The position numbers and the translations under genes were made by a program. Source: Blepharisma stoltei (taxonomy: Eukaryota; Ciliophora; Heterotrichea; Heterotrichida; Blepharismidae). Taken from it: 64,000 nucleotides of DNA. Shown piece after piece: positions 10,224-22,000 of the stretch (positions are counted from its first letter, which is position 1; each line of letters starts with the position of its first letter). The stretch spans positions 849,619 to 913,618 of the forward strand of contig CAJZBQ010000015.1 of NCBI GenBank assembly GCA_914767885.1, read 5' to 3'. The notes under the pieces were generated by a model that did no database searches, had not been told where the DNA came from, and saw only the letters and a program-made list of their open reading frames with translations.

Positions 10224-12155
10224 ATGCAAGTATATACAAACTCACCCTCTTCTCTGTCTAATGGACAAGAAAAACTTGTCATTGGTCTTGGAGAAGACAA
10301 AGTTATCTGCAGCTTCTCTTCCTCAACTCATTTCCTACCAGAGCTTGAAGAAAACAAATTTTTAGAATTGTCAGTGAAATTTTATTTGTCTAAATTTCTC
10401 AAAGACTGCAACCAAAACAAGAAAAAAGAGCTCTTTTCAGCATTCTGCATCTCAGTTAACCAAAAATTTCCCCCAGAATCAATCCTAAGATGTCATAGAT
10501 TACCTTCAGGAGATGCTATCCTGATTCCTAAAGAAAAATCAATACAACAAGATTTACTGAATCAAATCACATATGAATTAAAATACAAAGGAAGAGAGAT
10601 CATGATACCAATCGGAATCTTATGACTAGGTGGTGAAATCAACTACAATAGGTATCGGATTAATTTTACATTACCTCCTGGAATATCGATTGAGGAAACA
10701 ATTAAATCATTAAAGCAAATCTGCAATATAAAAGAAATAATTATGAATAACACAATACAAAATGAAGGCAAGTTTCACAGTCTTAATTTTATACCAGAAG
10801 CAAAATACACAATATATGCTGAATTTAATTCACTAGAGCAAGCATTAGATCTCACAGATATATTGAAAATAGGAAATAACTAAATATGATTAAATCACGC
10901 AGGAACAATGCAGTGCAACACTTGTAACGAAATCGGACACCTTGAATCAAACCACGATAAAATTATTGAAATCAGAGAAAAAAGAAAAAGAATTAAGCAA
11001 TCTAAGAAAGTCAAGAAAGGTTCAAGAAATTTAAATTTAATCGATCAAAAATACTTAGTCTCTGATAATAAATATGAAAACAACTTAAAAACACGCAAGA
11101 TCTCAACAATTAAGCCACCCAAAAAAAACATTCATCCTCCTGTTAAAACTCAGAATAATGAACCAGTTAATGCCTACAACTATGATATCAAGACATATAT
11201 TCCTCTAAAGAAGAGCATCATAAAGCCGATAGAAATCATAGGAAGAACTATTCTAAAAGAAAATCACAAAAATACAATCAAAAAAATTTTTATAATTAAA
11301 AAGACTCCAGCAATAAGGAAAAATGAACCAGATAGAGAAGATGTAAATTGAAAGCTTATTAAGGAATCTTCGCAATCCTATAATGAAACTGCTTCCAAAT
11401 CTCCAAAACTTTCTCCATCATCAGAAATAAATTCATCCACTTTGATGACAGATTTTCCTGAAATAAACGTTTCTAAAATCGAAAACCCATTCTTACATAA
11501 AAAAGAAAAGAAAGAAAAACTGACAGTTGAACCCTTGATTTCAATTTATAACACCCAAAATAAGAAAAAGTTTGAAAATCCTTTCATCAATAAAGATGAA
11601 AAAGAAATTTACAAAAATAAAAAGATACAAATACTAGAGAGCAGAATGTTCCAAGATATGATTAGACCTCTATGCACAATTCTCTTTATTGAAGCATCTG
11701 ATAATTTCACAGATCCAAAAAAATGATTGAAAATAACCCATTCTCCCTTACTTACTCCCCCCCCCCCCCTCCGTGAGCGAACAAAAAAATTTTGTTCGCT
11801 CACGGAGGGGGTAATTTTTTTTTTTTTAAAAAAAATTTATATATAAATTTTATAAAAAATATTTTTTTCGAAATTTAAAAAAATCCTAATTTGCAAAAAT
11901 TGGGAAGCAAATATTAATTTAATTTGCAAAATTTATGTTTTTAAAACGCAATTTGTTTAAAATTAAACAGAATTAGCTCTAGATTTCATTATACTAATTA
12001 TCACTTATATATCAAAAATTTTTTTCCATTAAAATTTTTTCTATTAAAAAAATTTTTGTTCACTCACGGAGGGTGGGTTTTTGGTCAAAAAATGGCGATT
12101 TTTCTAATGGTTTTGTTCGCTCACGGAGGGGGGGGGGGGAGTTAAGAAAAAATAA
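10224..12155 (+). CDS. LINE ORF1: RNA-binding/zinc-knuckle protein, with one internal stop and a MITE
   Basis: The frame opens at ATG 10224 and continues through TGA (Trp) codons to a TAA at 10881-10883. It then resumes in the same frame with NHAGTMQCNTCNEIGH, a CX2CX4H zinc-knuckle-like motif as found in gag-like ORF1 proteins, and a very Lys-rich tail. A family A element at 11755-12141 lies in its last codons. After its removal the frame reads HSPLLKKK and ends at TAA 12153-12155. The TAA at 10881 is either a mutation in this copy or a true boundary between two proteins. ORF1 probably binds the element's RNA. Confidence 0.65.
11755..12141 (+). mobile_element. family A MITE, copy 4 (in LINE ORF1)
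   Basis: A 387-bp copy with TTA duplications at 11752-11754 and 12142-12144, a long terminal C-run and G-run, and nearly perfect words. Very similar to copies 5 and 7, so probably recent. Confidence 0.88.
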
Positions 12156-15100
12156 TGTCCTACCCGCTCAAGTTGAAGAGAAATTATAATTCCAAATCCA
12201 AGAAGATTGTGCGAAAAAATAATAAGAAAAAATTTTGGATTCATCAACATTTCAGGAATTGGAAAAGACGATCTATCACGAAGACAATTAAGAAATGTTA
12301 TGATCGAAAACGATATTACTATCTTAGGAATAGCTGAAACTTGATTAAAAGATAAAGTTTATATTGATGGTTTTGTGTGAATAGGTAATAATGGACCTAT
12401 AGTAGGCTACAGAGGATCAGGTGGAACTGGCTTATTAATTCATAATTCACTGGCAAATGAAATAACTTGAATTGAAACTAATAACCATAGAATAACTGCA
12501 GCAAAGATAGAAGATTTTTTGATAATATGCATATATGCACCAGTACTTGCAAACCACGGAAATGAAAAATCAATTAACGAATATATGAACTGCATCATGA
12601 ATGTTCAAGAAATAATTCAAGCAAACAAAAATGATGCTAATCAATGTATATTACTTGGAGACTTCAATGCACACATAGAAGGTTACTTATCAGATATAAA
12701 TGATTTAGCTGGAAAAATATTTATCAAATTTGTTAGAGACAATGGTTTTTACACATATATAAATGAAACTTCTATATCAACTTTCAGAGGAAATAATAGA
12801 CACACTATTATCGATTATATTATTTCAGAAACCCTATCAAAGATTAAATACATAGAAGTTCCACAATTAAACACCAATCACGTATTATTACTATCTCATA
12901 TAAAAAGTGTCCAGATAATACCAAAGCAAATATCCGTGATTCCATGATATAAATTAGAAGGCAAGGAATTAGAAGCGTTCCAACACAGAATCTGAATCAA
13001 TTTCCAGAATAAAGGAATCTACAAAACTCTTGATCCTTTAGCAATATTTAATAACATCAAATCAACAATTGATGAAGAATCAAAATACCTACTAAAACAT
13101 TTAAAACCAGACCATTTTAGAACCCCAGAAATGAAAATCTTATTAAATAGAATAAATGACTCGAGGAAATGAATAAAATTTTGCTGAACGCAAAATAATA
13201 GAGAACTTGCTAACAAACTACAAAAGGTAAAAAAGGCATGAATAAATAAACTAAAAAGACTATCTAACTATGAAAAAATCAGTGAAAGCAGATTGAAAGA
13301 ATGTATGCAAGATCCATATGGAGCCTGAAACAAAATAAAACGTCAGATGAATAAAAATAGAATCGCATTATCATTAAACACAGAAGAGATTAAAGCTTGA
13401 GCAACAGAATTTGAAAATCAATTTAAAAGTAAAATAGAATTCATACCACAAAAGGGATGCTCAAAAGAAGAACTATGAGATTTCCAAGATATCCAGAAAA
13501 TCATTAAAAAATTACCAAACAAAAAAGCTCCTGGACCAGACAATATAAGAAATGAAATAATAAAGAAAGGTGGAGATATAATGGCAGAAGCAATTACACA
13601 TTTCCTTAATAGTTGCAAATTAAATGGAATCCCAGACAAAGCCAATGAAGCAAAAACAATCCTTATATACAAAGGAAAAGGTAATCCGAAGGAACTTAAT
13701 AGCTATAGACACATAACCTTAATGAATAATTTTATGAAGATTCTTGACAAAGCAGAACTAAAAAGAATTGAAAATACGGTTAATATCTCAGAAAGACAAC
13801 ATGGATTCACAAAAGGAAAGTCATGCATGACTCAGATTTTTCTCTTAAAATCTACACTGGAATATCGTAAGTATTACAGGATTGGAAAAGGTAGAGACTC
13901 ATATATATTATTTGTTGATTTCTCAAAAGCTTATGACTCAGTTAATAGAATTAGACTATTAGAGAAAATTAAAGCAAAAAATATAAAAAATGATAGCTGA
14001 AAAATAATCTCGCAAATGCTAAAAGGTGAACAAACTACACTTGTCATAAATGGGATTGAAACAGAAAAAATAAACATAACAAGAGGTGTGAGACAAGGAA
14101 GTGCAATATCACCATTGTTATTTAATATATATATAGATGATATAGAAAAGGAAAATAATGACATCAATATAGAACTCCTCCCCAATCACCAATTAAAATC
14201 AAAAATCAATTTTCAATATGCGGATGATACAGCTTTTGTAATAGAAGATTGAAAAGACATTGAAAACATTTTAAATAAACTTGATAAATGATCAAAAGAT
14301 AATGATATGAACTTGAATATAGGACCGGAAAAAACAGCAATAATGCCAATCATAACAAAAAATAGGAAAAATATTATAAGTAAACTACCTAAAATATCAT
14401 ACCAAAATCATGAAATACCAGTTGTTGAAAAATATAAATATTTAGGCAAAATAATGAATGGAAATATAAGAGGTACAGGATTCGACCAAGCGCATTATAA
14501 ATACCTCAAAGATAAAGCAAAAATATCTACTTGCTCTCTAATCCCTATGATTAGAAGAATGCTTAACATCCCAAGTAAAACTCTTATAAACTGCTTCAAA
14601 GCAATATTCTTACCAAGATGCACATATGGTCTTGAAATATGCTCAAGAATTAAATGCAAAACTGCAATTAAACAAATTCAAAGATCATTCAATAAGATTA
14701 TAAGAGAATGTTGCCATGTTTATGACAAAACACCTATTGAGCCCATATTACTTGATTTAAATATTCCAACAATACAACAATATATTGACCAAAAATTATT
14801 GATATTTTTACAAAAAATTTTTGAATTAACACATATATCTGAGATTGCAACCCATTTCCTAACTCCCCCCCCCCCCCTCCGTGAGCGAACAAAAAAATTT
14901 TGTTCACTCACGGAGGGGGGGTTAATTTTTTTTTTTAAAAAAAATTTATATATATAAATTTATATAAAAAATTTTTTTTTCGAAATTTAAAAAAAATCCT
15001 AATTTGCAAAAATTGGGAAGCAAATATTAATTTAATTTGCAAAATTATGTTTTAAAAACGCAATTTGTTTAAAATTAAACAGAATTAGCTCTAGATTTCA

Positions 15101-15969
15101 TTATACTAATTATCACTTATATATCAAAATTTTTTTCCATTAAAATTTTTTCTATTAAAAAAATTTTTGTTCGCTCACGGAGGGTGGGTTTTTGGTCAAA
15201 AAATGGTGATTTTTCTAATGGTTTTGTTCGCGCTCACGGAGGGGGGGGGGGGAGTAAGAAATTTCGATAATGCAATTACACCGACAATGAAAATCTACCA
15301 AGAGTTGCTTCAAAAATATAATTTTACAAAACCATTCGATTTTAATAACAACATGATTAGCTGAAATGACAAAAATTGAAAAGGAAATGTCAAAGATAAA
15401 CTCAAAATCTATTGAAGAAACGAAAACATGAGCATAATAAATAAAAAAGTAACATAAAGATGTTTAAAGAATTAAAGAATCAAACTTTTACCACGAATAA
15501 ACTCCCAAAATTCTGAATACTGAATAAAAACCTAATTACTGAAACAAGAATAAAGGCTGCTTGAAGATATGGTGCTGGTCCATCTAAAGTATTAGTTCTA
15601 TTGAGAAACAGAAATAATCAAGATAACACTTCGAATTTATGTGAATTATGTAAAGTCAAGGAAACAGATAAACATATTCTTAACGAATGCATAAAATATA
15701 AAAACGAAAGAATCAAATTTATACAAAGATTACAAGATATGATAGGCAGATATATTAACAATACAAGCATATACAATTGACTTATTTCAGATGCTACAGA
15801 ATTAAAATTTTTAGAAGAATTAGGTGAAGAAAAATGAGAAAAGATTGACTTTTTAACAAAGATCACACTAAGAAGTATTGATGATAAATTGCGAACTAGC
15901 AGAGAAAACAGCAAATACAAGCATTTCTTTGAAATCCAAAATATTGAAGATGAAATAGTACGCCAATAA
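12156..15969 (+). CDS. LINE ORF2: AP endonuclease plus reverse transcriptase
   Basis: It lies in the same frame as ORF1, beyond the TAA at 12153. Endonuclease motifs are GFINISGIGKDDLSRRQL, ILGIAETWLKD, ICIYAPV and LLGDFNAH. Reverse transcriptase motifs are KKAPGPDNIRNEIIKKG, ILFVDFSKAYDSVNR, GVRQGSAISPLLFNIYIDD and FQYADDTAFVIED. A C-terminal zinc finger CELCKVKETDKHILNEC follows, then TAA at 15967. The enzyme nicks DNA and copies RNA at the nick. Many Trp codons are TGA, so the element uses the host code. A family A element (14863-15254) sits after ATHFL; removal with one TAA rejoins THFL to RNFDNA in frame. A frame slip near 15453 separates RT from the zinc finger in this copy, and no ATG was fixed for the start. 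Confidence 0.85.
14863..15254 (+). mobile_element. family A MITE, copy 5 (in LINE ORF2)
   Basis: A 392-bp copy with TAA duplications at 14860-14862 and 15255-15257, so both TTA and TAA sites are used by one family. Removal restores the LINE frame. The right-hand word carries a two-base insertion (GTTCGCGCTCACGG). Confidence 0.88.
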
Positions 15970-16112
15970 TTAATTTAATCCTAGTCAGACTAAAATCGAT
16001 TAAAAATTTTAATCTGGCCTGACCATGATTATTTGGTCGGACCATAAAAAAAGAAAGCAACCCCATGACTTGGCCAATTCATGGCCAAATGGCGCTTTTC
16101 ATAGGAAAATTT

Positions 16113-16258
16113 TATCTCTTTATAGCAAGCAATAATAACTAATTCACTAATAGAAATATTTTTAAGAATTATATAAATATTTATATATATTTTTTGAGTT
16201 TGAAAAACTTTAGATGTTAAAAAATGACTTTTTTGATGCTTACTTGCTATAAAGGGGG
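16113..16258. mobile_element. short inverted-repeat element
   Basis: CTTTATAGCAAG at 16117 is matched by its exact complement CTTGCTATAAAG near 16246, enclosing about 120 AT-rich bases. It directly follows the right arm of the LINE unit. Only one copy is seen here, so mobile origin is a guess. Confidence 0.45.
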
Positions 16259-16671
16259 AAATTAGAAATAGAACCTTTTAGCCTGATAGATCGGTCTAGT
16301 AGCCAATTTTGGGATTTAGGATTTTCAGCATAAGTTTTACTGTCAGAAGAGGCTGATTGTTTGCTTAAATTGATTTTGCTTGACAATCCCCATTTGATGG
16401 TTGCACTTGTTTTGAAACTGATACCTCAGACTAGCAGCCAAGATAATTCCCAAAGTAATTTGGAGCTAGTCTTTCTCATAAAAATCTTGCCTAAAATATT
16501 TAATTTGACATGATTATTATTAATTTTAAATTAAAACTTTGTTTGTCCTGCTAGAATTGACTTAATAAGGCAATTTATCAAATATTCAGACTAAATACAA
16601 TAATAGAGTTCAAAAATTTATAGATTTTTATTCACAAATCCAATTATTTTAATTTTAAACATAAATTTAGC
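16259..16671. other. non-coding stretch
   Basis: No open frame or repeat is recognised. A moderately GC-rich patch occurs at 16280-16480. Confidence 0.5.
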
Positions 16672-16920
16672 TTAAAACCCTCCTTTCATCTGCTGGAGCA
16701 CACGAATGACGCAGTTATTAGTCAATCTTAATTGTTCCAAAGTAGCAGCTCCTTGAGTGCCTATACTTAAATACTTATTCCCAAAAATCACACTTAATTC
16801 ACCTTGGCCAAACATCTGTTGAAATTGGTTGTGAAGCTGAGCATAAGTTCACGAGCTGTTTACTTGCAATGTGCGTTGTTGCCCGTTCATATCCTCTACT
16901 CTTATCGTCAAGTTCGACAT
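16672..16920 (-). CDS. single-domain ubiquitin-like modifier precursor ending GG-F
   Basis: ATG at 16920, TAA at 16672, 82 codons. The frame was missed by standard-code scanning because Trp is TGA. It begins MSNLTIRVEDMNGQQRTLQV and continues through SYAQLHNQFQ-type, GELSVIFGNKYLS, TLEQLRLTNNCVIRVL, ending QQMKGGF. The order (strand, strand, helix, short strand, GxxL-like segment, final strand, Gly-Gly) is the beta-grasp ubiquitin fold. The same pattern is clear in the two-domain protein at 36444-36989, whose start is nearly the same. One residue follows Gly-Gly, as in ubiquitin and SUMO precursors, so a protease would have to expose the glycines before conjugation. Substrates are unknown. 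It could instead be a non-conjugated Ubl. Confidence 0.75.
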
Positions 16921-17516
16921 TTATAATTATAAGAAATGGAAATTTGTGTAGATTCTCAGGTGATTTTATAAAGTAAATAATGAAATGATAAAATAGCTAT
17001 TAAAATGAGATTTAAAGAAAGAAAACTGCAAGGATATTCTTTAATTACGTTGCATATATGATAGAAAATATTATTTTTAATCCCCTTGATTAATTAGAAA
17101 ATTTTTTTTTCTCGCTTGAGGGGTTGATATTTTATAAAAGTTCTCATTAATTTTAGATTTTAAAAAATCCAATTGCAATTTATAAAATTTAGCTTCCGAA
17201 AATCTAATATAATTTAATTTAAACGTTTTAAATTTAAAAAAATAAAAATAATGTAATTTAAAGCTAAGGGAGTCAGAAATTTTATCTGAAATTATGCTGA
17301 GTTTTATTTTATTTTGATGTTTAATAATTTTGCCTTGGGTATAATAATTTTATCTATTAAACAATGGGAAATCTTATTTAATAATGCTATAAAGTAATGA
17401 AAACAATTGATTTTGCTTGAGATGTTCTATAACTTTTGTGAAATCAAAATTTTAAAATTTAGAATTAATTCTTATCAATAATATTTTTGGCAATTAAAAA
17501 TTAAGAAATGCTTAAG

Positions 17517-17704
17517 CTATAGGCATTTCGCCTATATTGCCCATATGGGCCGAAAGTTGAGAGCACTTCCTCTCAAGTTGGTTTGACCAACTTAGGTTGG
17601 AAGTAAACCAACATGAGAGGGAAACTCTCTAAACTCTCTGGTTGGTTTGGCCAAAGTGCTCTCAACTTTCGGCCCATATCGGGCAATATAGGCGAATGCC
17701 TATA
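17517..17704. mobile_element. foldback element with ~50-bp arms
   Basis: The arms 17517-17568 and 17654-17704 are almost perfect complements (TATAGGCATTTCGCC, CCGAAAGTTGAGAGCACTT). They enclose about 85 bases with further CCAACTT/AAGTTGG repeats. The whole could fold into one long hairpin. It lies in intergenic DNA with a TA at each end. Confidence 0.7.
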
Positions 17705-18474
17705 TATTTCTTCTCTTACATTTATATCTGCACTATTAATTTTATAAGGAAAATAATACAAGGCTTCATGCTGAATATTATTAGCTATAGGCTTGGTCAG
17801 ATGCTAGTTAGGGGGGAACATTATATATAGTGTTTTAGGCGTTTTATTTATTTTAGTTATAATAAATTAATAAATTTCTTATCTTTATTTATATAAATTG
17901 AAATAGCCACATATGTCAGCCTCCCTCTTGGCACAACAGACCATACCTTAAGGCCACGACGAACTGAAACAGACTCCAATCCAAAGGAAATGCAGGCTCA
18001 CAAAGGTGTATCCACGTAATTTTTAGCCTCTTACCTATGGTTGGATATGGAGGGCCCATAAATGTCCTTCGGACCCTTGGGCATCCTCAAAAGAGAAGCT
18101 ATAGGTTTCAGCCCTTGTGACAGGGAAAAGTCTTTTTCCTGTGGTTTCTAAAGAAGCACTACCAAATACGAGTCCGATGAGCTAATTTCTGGAATCAAGC
18201 TACTTTCAATCGTCCTCAAAGGACCGTTAAAATACATAAGCCGTTTGCTCAAAACTGAAGCCTAAAGACAAAAAAGGAGATAACTGTACCTACTTTGGCT
18301 AGACAGACTTGTCAATTTGCCGCAAAGTGGATTAACCTCCTATATGGGAGGTTTTTGTGACGGTCTCATCAATATGGCTAGCACCTATCTTTAATAATCC
18401 AGTCCTATCTATCTTTATCTCAGTGAGAAGTAAAGTACTTTAAAATCATAATACATATTATATCCTTAGATCAA

Positions 18475-18735
18475 CCTAGGCTGGGCAAATACTTGGCATA
18501 TCCCGAGAAGTTCTTGAGCCTAAGTTGACGAGACAACTCGTGGAGCTAACCAATACCTCATATCAGGTGTAATTCTTGACTTCCTAGTTAGTTTGTCGAA
18601 TTTCAGTTAGTTTATCAACTTCCCTCGTTGATTTCTCAACTTGAATTTGAGAATCATCCCGGGGAGTTGCCCAGCATTTCAGAGCCTAGAACGATCTAAA
18701 ATCGTACTTGGGCTATATTTTATATTATTTGACTT
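18475..18735. repeat. dispersed repeat, copy 1
   Basis: Shares with 26615-26830 the start AGGCTGGG, an internal CTCATATC, multiple TTG(A)C...CTCG/GAG motifs, and the end AGAACGATCT...GGGCTATATTT or TTTGGCTATATTT. It contains many short inverted TTGA/TCAA pieces, so it may be structured. No coding capacity. Confidence 0.5.
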
Positions 18736-19011
18736 TGTAAAATGATAGGGTGCTAGGTTCATTCCTTTTATGACTGATTTCTTCAAGTCTAAGAACAGAT
18801 AGACTTTTATTTGCTAACTAGTTTCTCTAAATCCTTAAAGGCTCAATTTTCATTTAAAAAATGCGGTAAACTTTATTTCAATGCTTTTTATGTCCCACTA
18901 CAATGTATTGATAATATTAATACTATTTAATTTTCTTATTGATGTAAGATGAATTTACTCCTAATTTAAAATAAAAGAATATATAAAAATTTATAGATTC
19001 CATATTAATAA

Positions 19012-22000
19012 ATGGTGCAAAGACAAGATGTTGAAACCTATACCTTAGCTCAAGTAATTCATGCGCTCCGAGCAATTCAAGGGCATTGCAATATACTAGA
19101 AGAAGGTTCTACTCCTTTGCACGATAAGTTAATAAGGCAAAATTCTGATGAAAATTTAGATAATGACCTTCTAAATGAACTTACAAGCAGCATCCCAGTC
19201 AAAGCAATCCCATATTCATTTATTGAGCTGTTAATCTTAATCTGAAATTCAGTAAATCCACAAAATCAAATATCCCAAGAAAATGATTCGGTCTTTATTT
19301 TTTATAAAAAATATAAATGATTGAATAAATTTTTGGAAGACAGAGAACTTAATGATATTTTCTTTATAGTTGGCAAGCGTCTATGCAAAACTGACTGAAA
19401 TATTAAAGGCAAAACCTACAAATGTTTATTTTTTAAACATAAAAATACCCAAAAATTTACTGTCAAAAGAAATAATTCAGAGCAAGAATACTTCTATAAA
19501 TTTGGTGAGAGCAATGAAGATTTATATGTTTCTGGGTACATAAATTCTGAGGTGCTCAATCAGAAATGCTCAATTTTACAAATTCCTATTAAAAGCAGTG
19601 AGATCAAGAGCAGAAAAGAAATAAATTATCTACTGATCTCTGATAACCAAAAATTATGAAGCTCTTGCTACCTTAATTCTCTTCTAAAAACACTTGTATA
19701 CAATGATAAATTTTACCAAAAAATCCAGACAGTGAAGTACCCATTATTTTTTGGTTTATCATCAGTATTGCTAGCTATTAAAGAATCTAAGCCACATTAT
19801 AAAATTTATAAGCTTACAAACTTACTTAAAAATCAATTAAAAGCTGAATTCCCTTGAGTAATTTTTTATATAGATTGAAAATTTCACCCAGCAAGAATGC
19901 AAAGAATTAATGATGGAGTTAATAGGCAGACTTTCAGAATTTACTGAAATAGATTCATTATTTGCAATTACAAATGAGCAAGCCTTAAATTTCAAGGAAA
20001 AAGGTGAGTATCGTTTTCTCAGCATAGCACCTCTTCCAGAAAAAGATGAAGAAAAGTGTTTTTGGGAGCAAATAATATATAAAGTGGCGCCTTTTATTAA
20101 ATTCAATAGATTAAGCAAAGAGAAACCATATGCTTATTTTGAAAAAAATGAGGCAACTGCTTATTATTTGGCAGCAATTTTTACTGAAAATGAACAGAAA
20201 TGAATTTATTGCAATTCCTGCAATCAATGGATAAACATCAGTATAAATCCAAAAAACAAAGAAAAAATAATATTCAGTGAAGGAGCTGCATATTTTTATA
20301 TAAAAATAAATAAAAAAGATTTTGAAAAAGATAAAGTTAGTAAGCAACTTTCGCTTGAATGGGAAAGAAGGAAATATAAACAAAAAAAATTGCCAGAGAT
20401 ATATAAATCCACAGAAAAAACCAAAAAAATTGAAATTGAAAAATTGAAAAATATTGAAATTCAGCAAAAAATCCAAAATAGCGAAGATATTATAAATAAT
20501 TATCAGCTAGAGAGATTGAATAATCAAGAAATAACAAATAATCGAAAAGAATTAATGGCTGAAAAAGATGAAAATGGTGAAAAAATGCAAAAAGATAATA
20601 GGATTCAGCGAAAATTACAATGGAAATTAATAACTCTTAAAGAATTGATATTTGAAAACGAAATTCTAGAGAAAAGATGCATAAACTACGAAAACAAAGC
20701 TGAATTACTAGAGAAAGAAAATCAAACATATAAAGCTCAGAATGAAGTCTTAAATCAAGAAAAAGAAATTTATAAAGCTCAAAATGAATTTTTAAATCAA
20801 GAAAACCAAACTTATAAAGCTCAGAATGAAGTCTTAAATCAAGAAAAAGAAACTTATAAAGCTCAAAATGAAGTCTTAAATCAAGAAAACCAAACTTATA
20901 AAACTCAACTAAAATCATTAACTGAAGAAATAAAAAAGCTAACTCCCCCCTCCGTGAGCGAACAAAAAAACTTGTTCGCTCATGAGGGGTAATTTATTTT
21001 AAAAAAAAATTATATATAAAATTTTAGAAAATTTTAGTTTTTTGAAATTTAAAAAAATCCTAATTCGCAAAAATTAGAAAGCAAATATTAATTTAATTTG
21101 TAAAATTTATGTTTTAAAACGCAATTTGTTTAAAATTAAACAGAATTAGCTAGAGATTTCATTATAATAATTATCACTTATATATCAAAATTTTTTCCCA
21201 TTAAAAATTTTTCTATTAAAAAATTTTTGTTCTCTCATACAACCAAAAAATAAACGTTTTGTTTGCTCACGGAGGGGGCAGTAAGAGAAAATAAGATCCT
21301 AAATTATCCATTAATTTTTGACAGAAAAAAAGCAGGGATTCCTAATATCGGGAATACATGCTATCTTAATTCACTCTTACAAGTGTTTGCAAGCAATAAT
21401 GAATTTTGTGAGAAAATTCGACCACTAACATATGAATTATTCTCTACTTTGTCATCACTATTAGTGAGTATTAGAGATCCCACAACTAATACAATCTGAG
21501 AGTTCGTGATGGCTTTTAAAAGTAGATTTAATGATGAATTTCCATGGGTAATCTTTATATAGCTTGGCGATTTAACCCAGCAAGATTCTAAAGAAGTGTT
21601 GCTAATGCTAATAGGGAGATTATCAGATTTTACTAATATTGAACCTTTGTTTATAATTTCATATAAACAGATATAGCTTACGCCAAGTTTTGGATCGGCC
21701 TTGAGTACCCCCCTCCCCATGTCACCCACCCCCTAACGGTCCCAAATATTTTAAAATACTAAATATTAATTTGACAAGTTAAAATATTTGAGGGAGACTG
21801 TCAAATAATATTTTAACATTTAAAATTTTCAGAACCGTCAGGGGCGGGTTACATGGGGAGGGGGTACTTAATGGCGAGCAACCACGAGGGTATGCGATAT
21901 TAAATTGCCATGATTGCAATTATAAAGCAAAGGCGACTGAAACAAACACTTTTATTACAGTTCCCATTAACAAATTCAGTTCTATACAAGAATTTATAAC

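Larger units (their letters stand above)
10120..16112 (+). mobile_element. non-LTR (LINE-type) retrotransposon bracketed by an inverted repeat
   Basis: This is an element of about 6 kb containing two retrotransposon reading frames. Its flanks, about 10120-10215 and 15980-16112, are imperfect reverse complements of each other. Shared phrases are AAATTTTCC(C/T)ATGAA, CATGAATTGGCCA, GGTTGCTTT and GTCAGACTA/TAGTCTGAC. Such arms are not usual for LINEs, which end in a 3' tail and target duplications. Two family A elements (11755-12141 and 14863-15254) inserted after the LINE. A truncated family A copy abuts the left end. Confidence 0.8.
16921..19011. other. long non-coding stretch with repeats
   Basis: This stretch holds the foldback element at 17517-17704, a GC-richer block at about 17910-18470, and one copy of a dispersed repeat at 18475-18735. 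No coding sequence was found. The end of the stretch carries AATTTATAGATTC about 25 bases before the USP start codon at 19012. Confidence 0.5.

Noticed and set aside
10224-15969. Retroviral or LTR element
   Set aside because: AP endonuclease plus RT without protease, integrase or long terminal repeats marks a non-LTR retrotransposon.
20637-20918. Minus-strand Leu/Phe-rich frame opposite the coiled coil
   Set aside because: It is the complement of the KAQNEVLNQE repeats and is fully explained by them.
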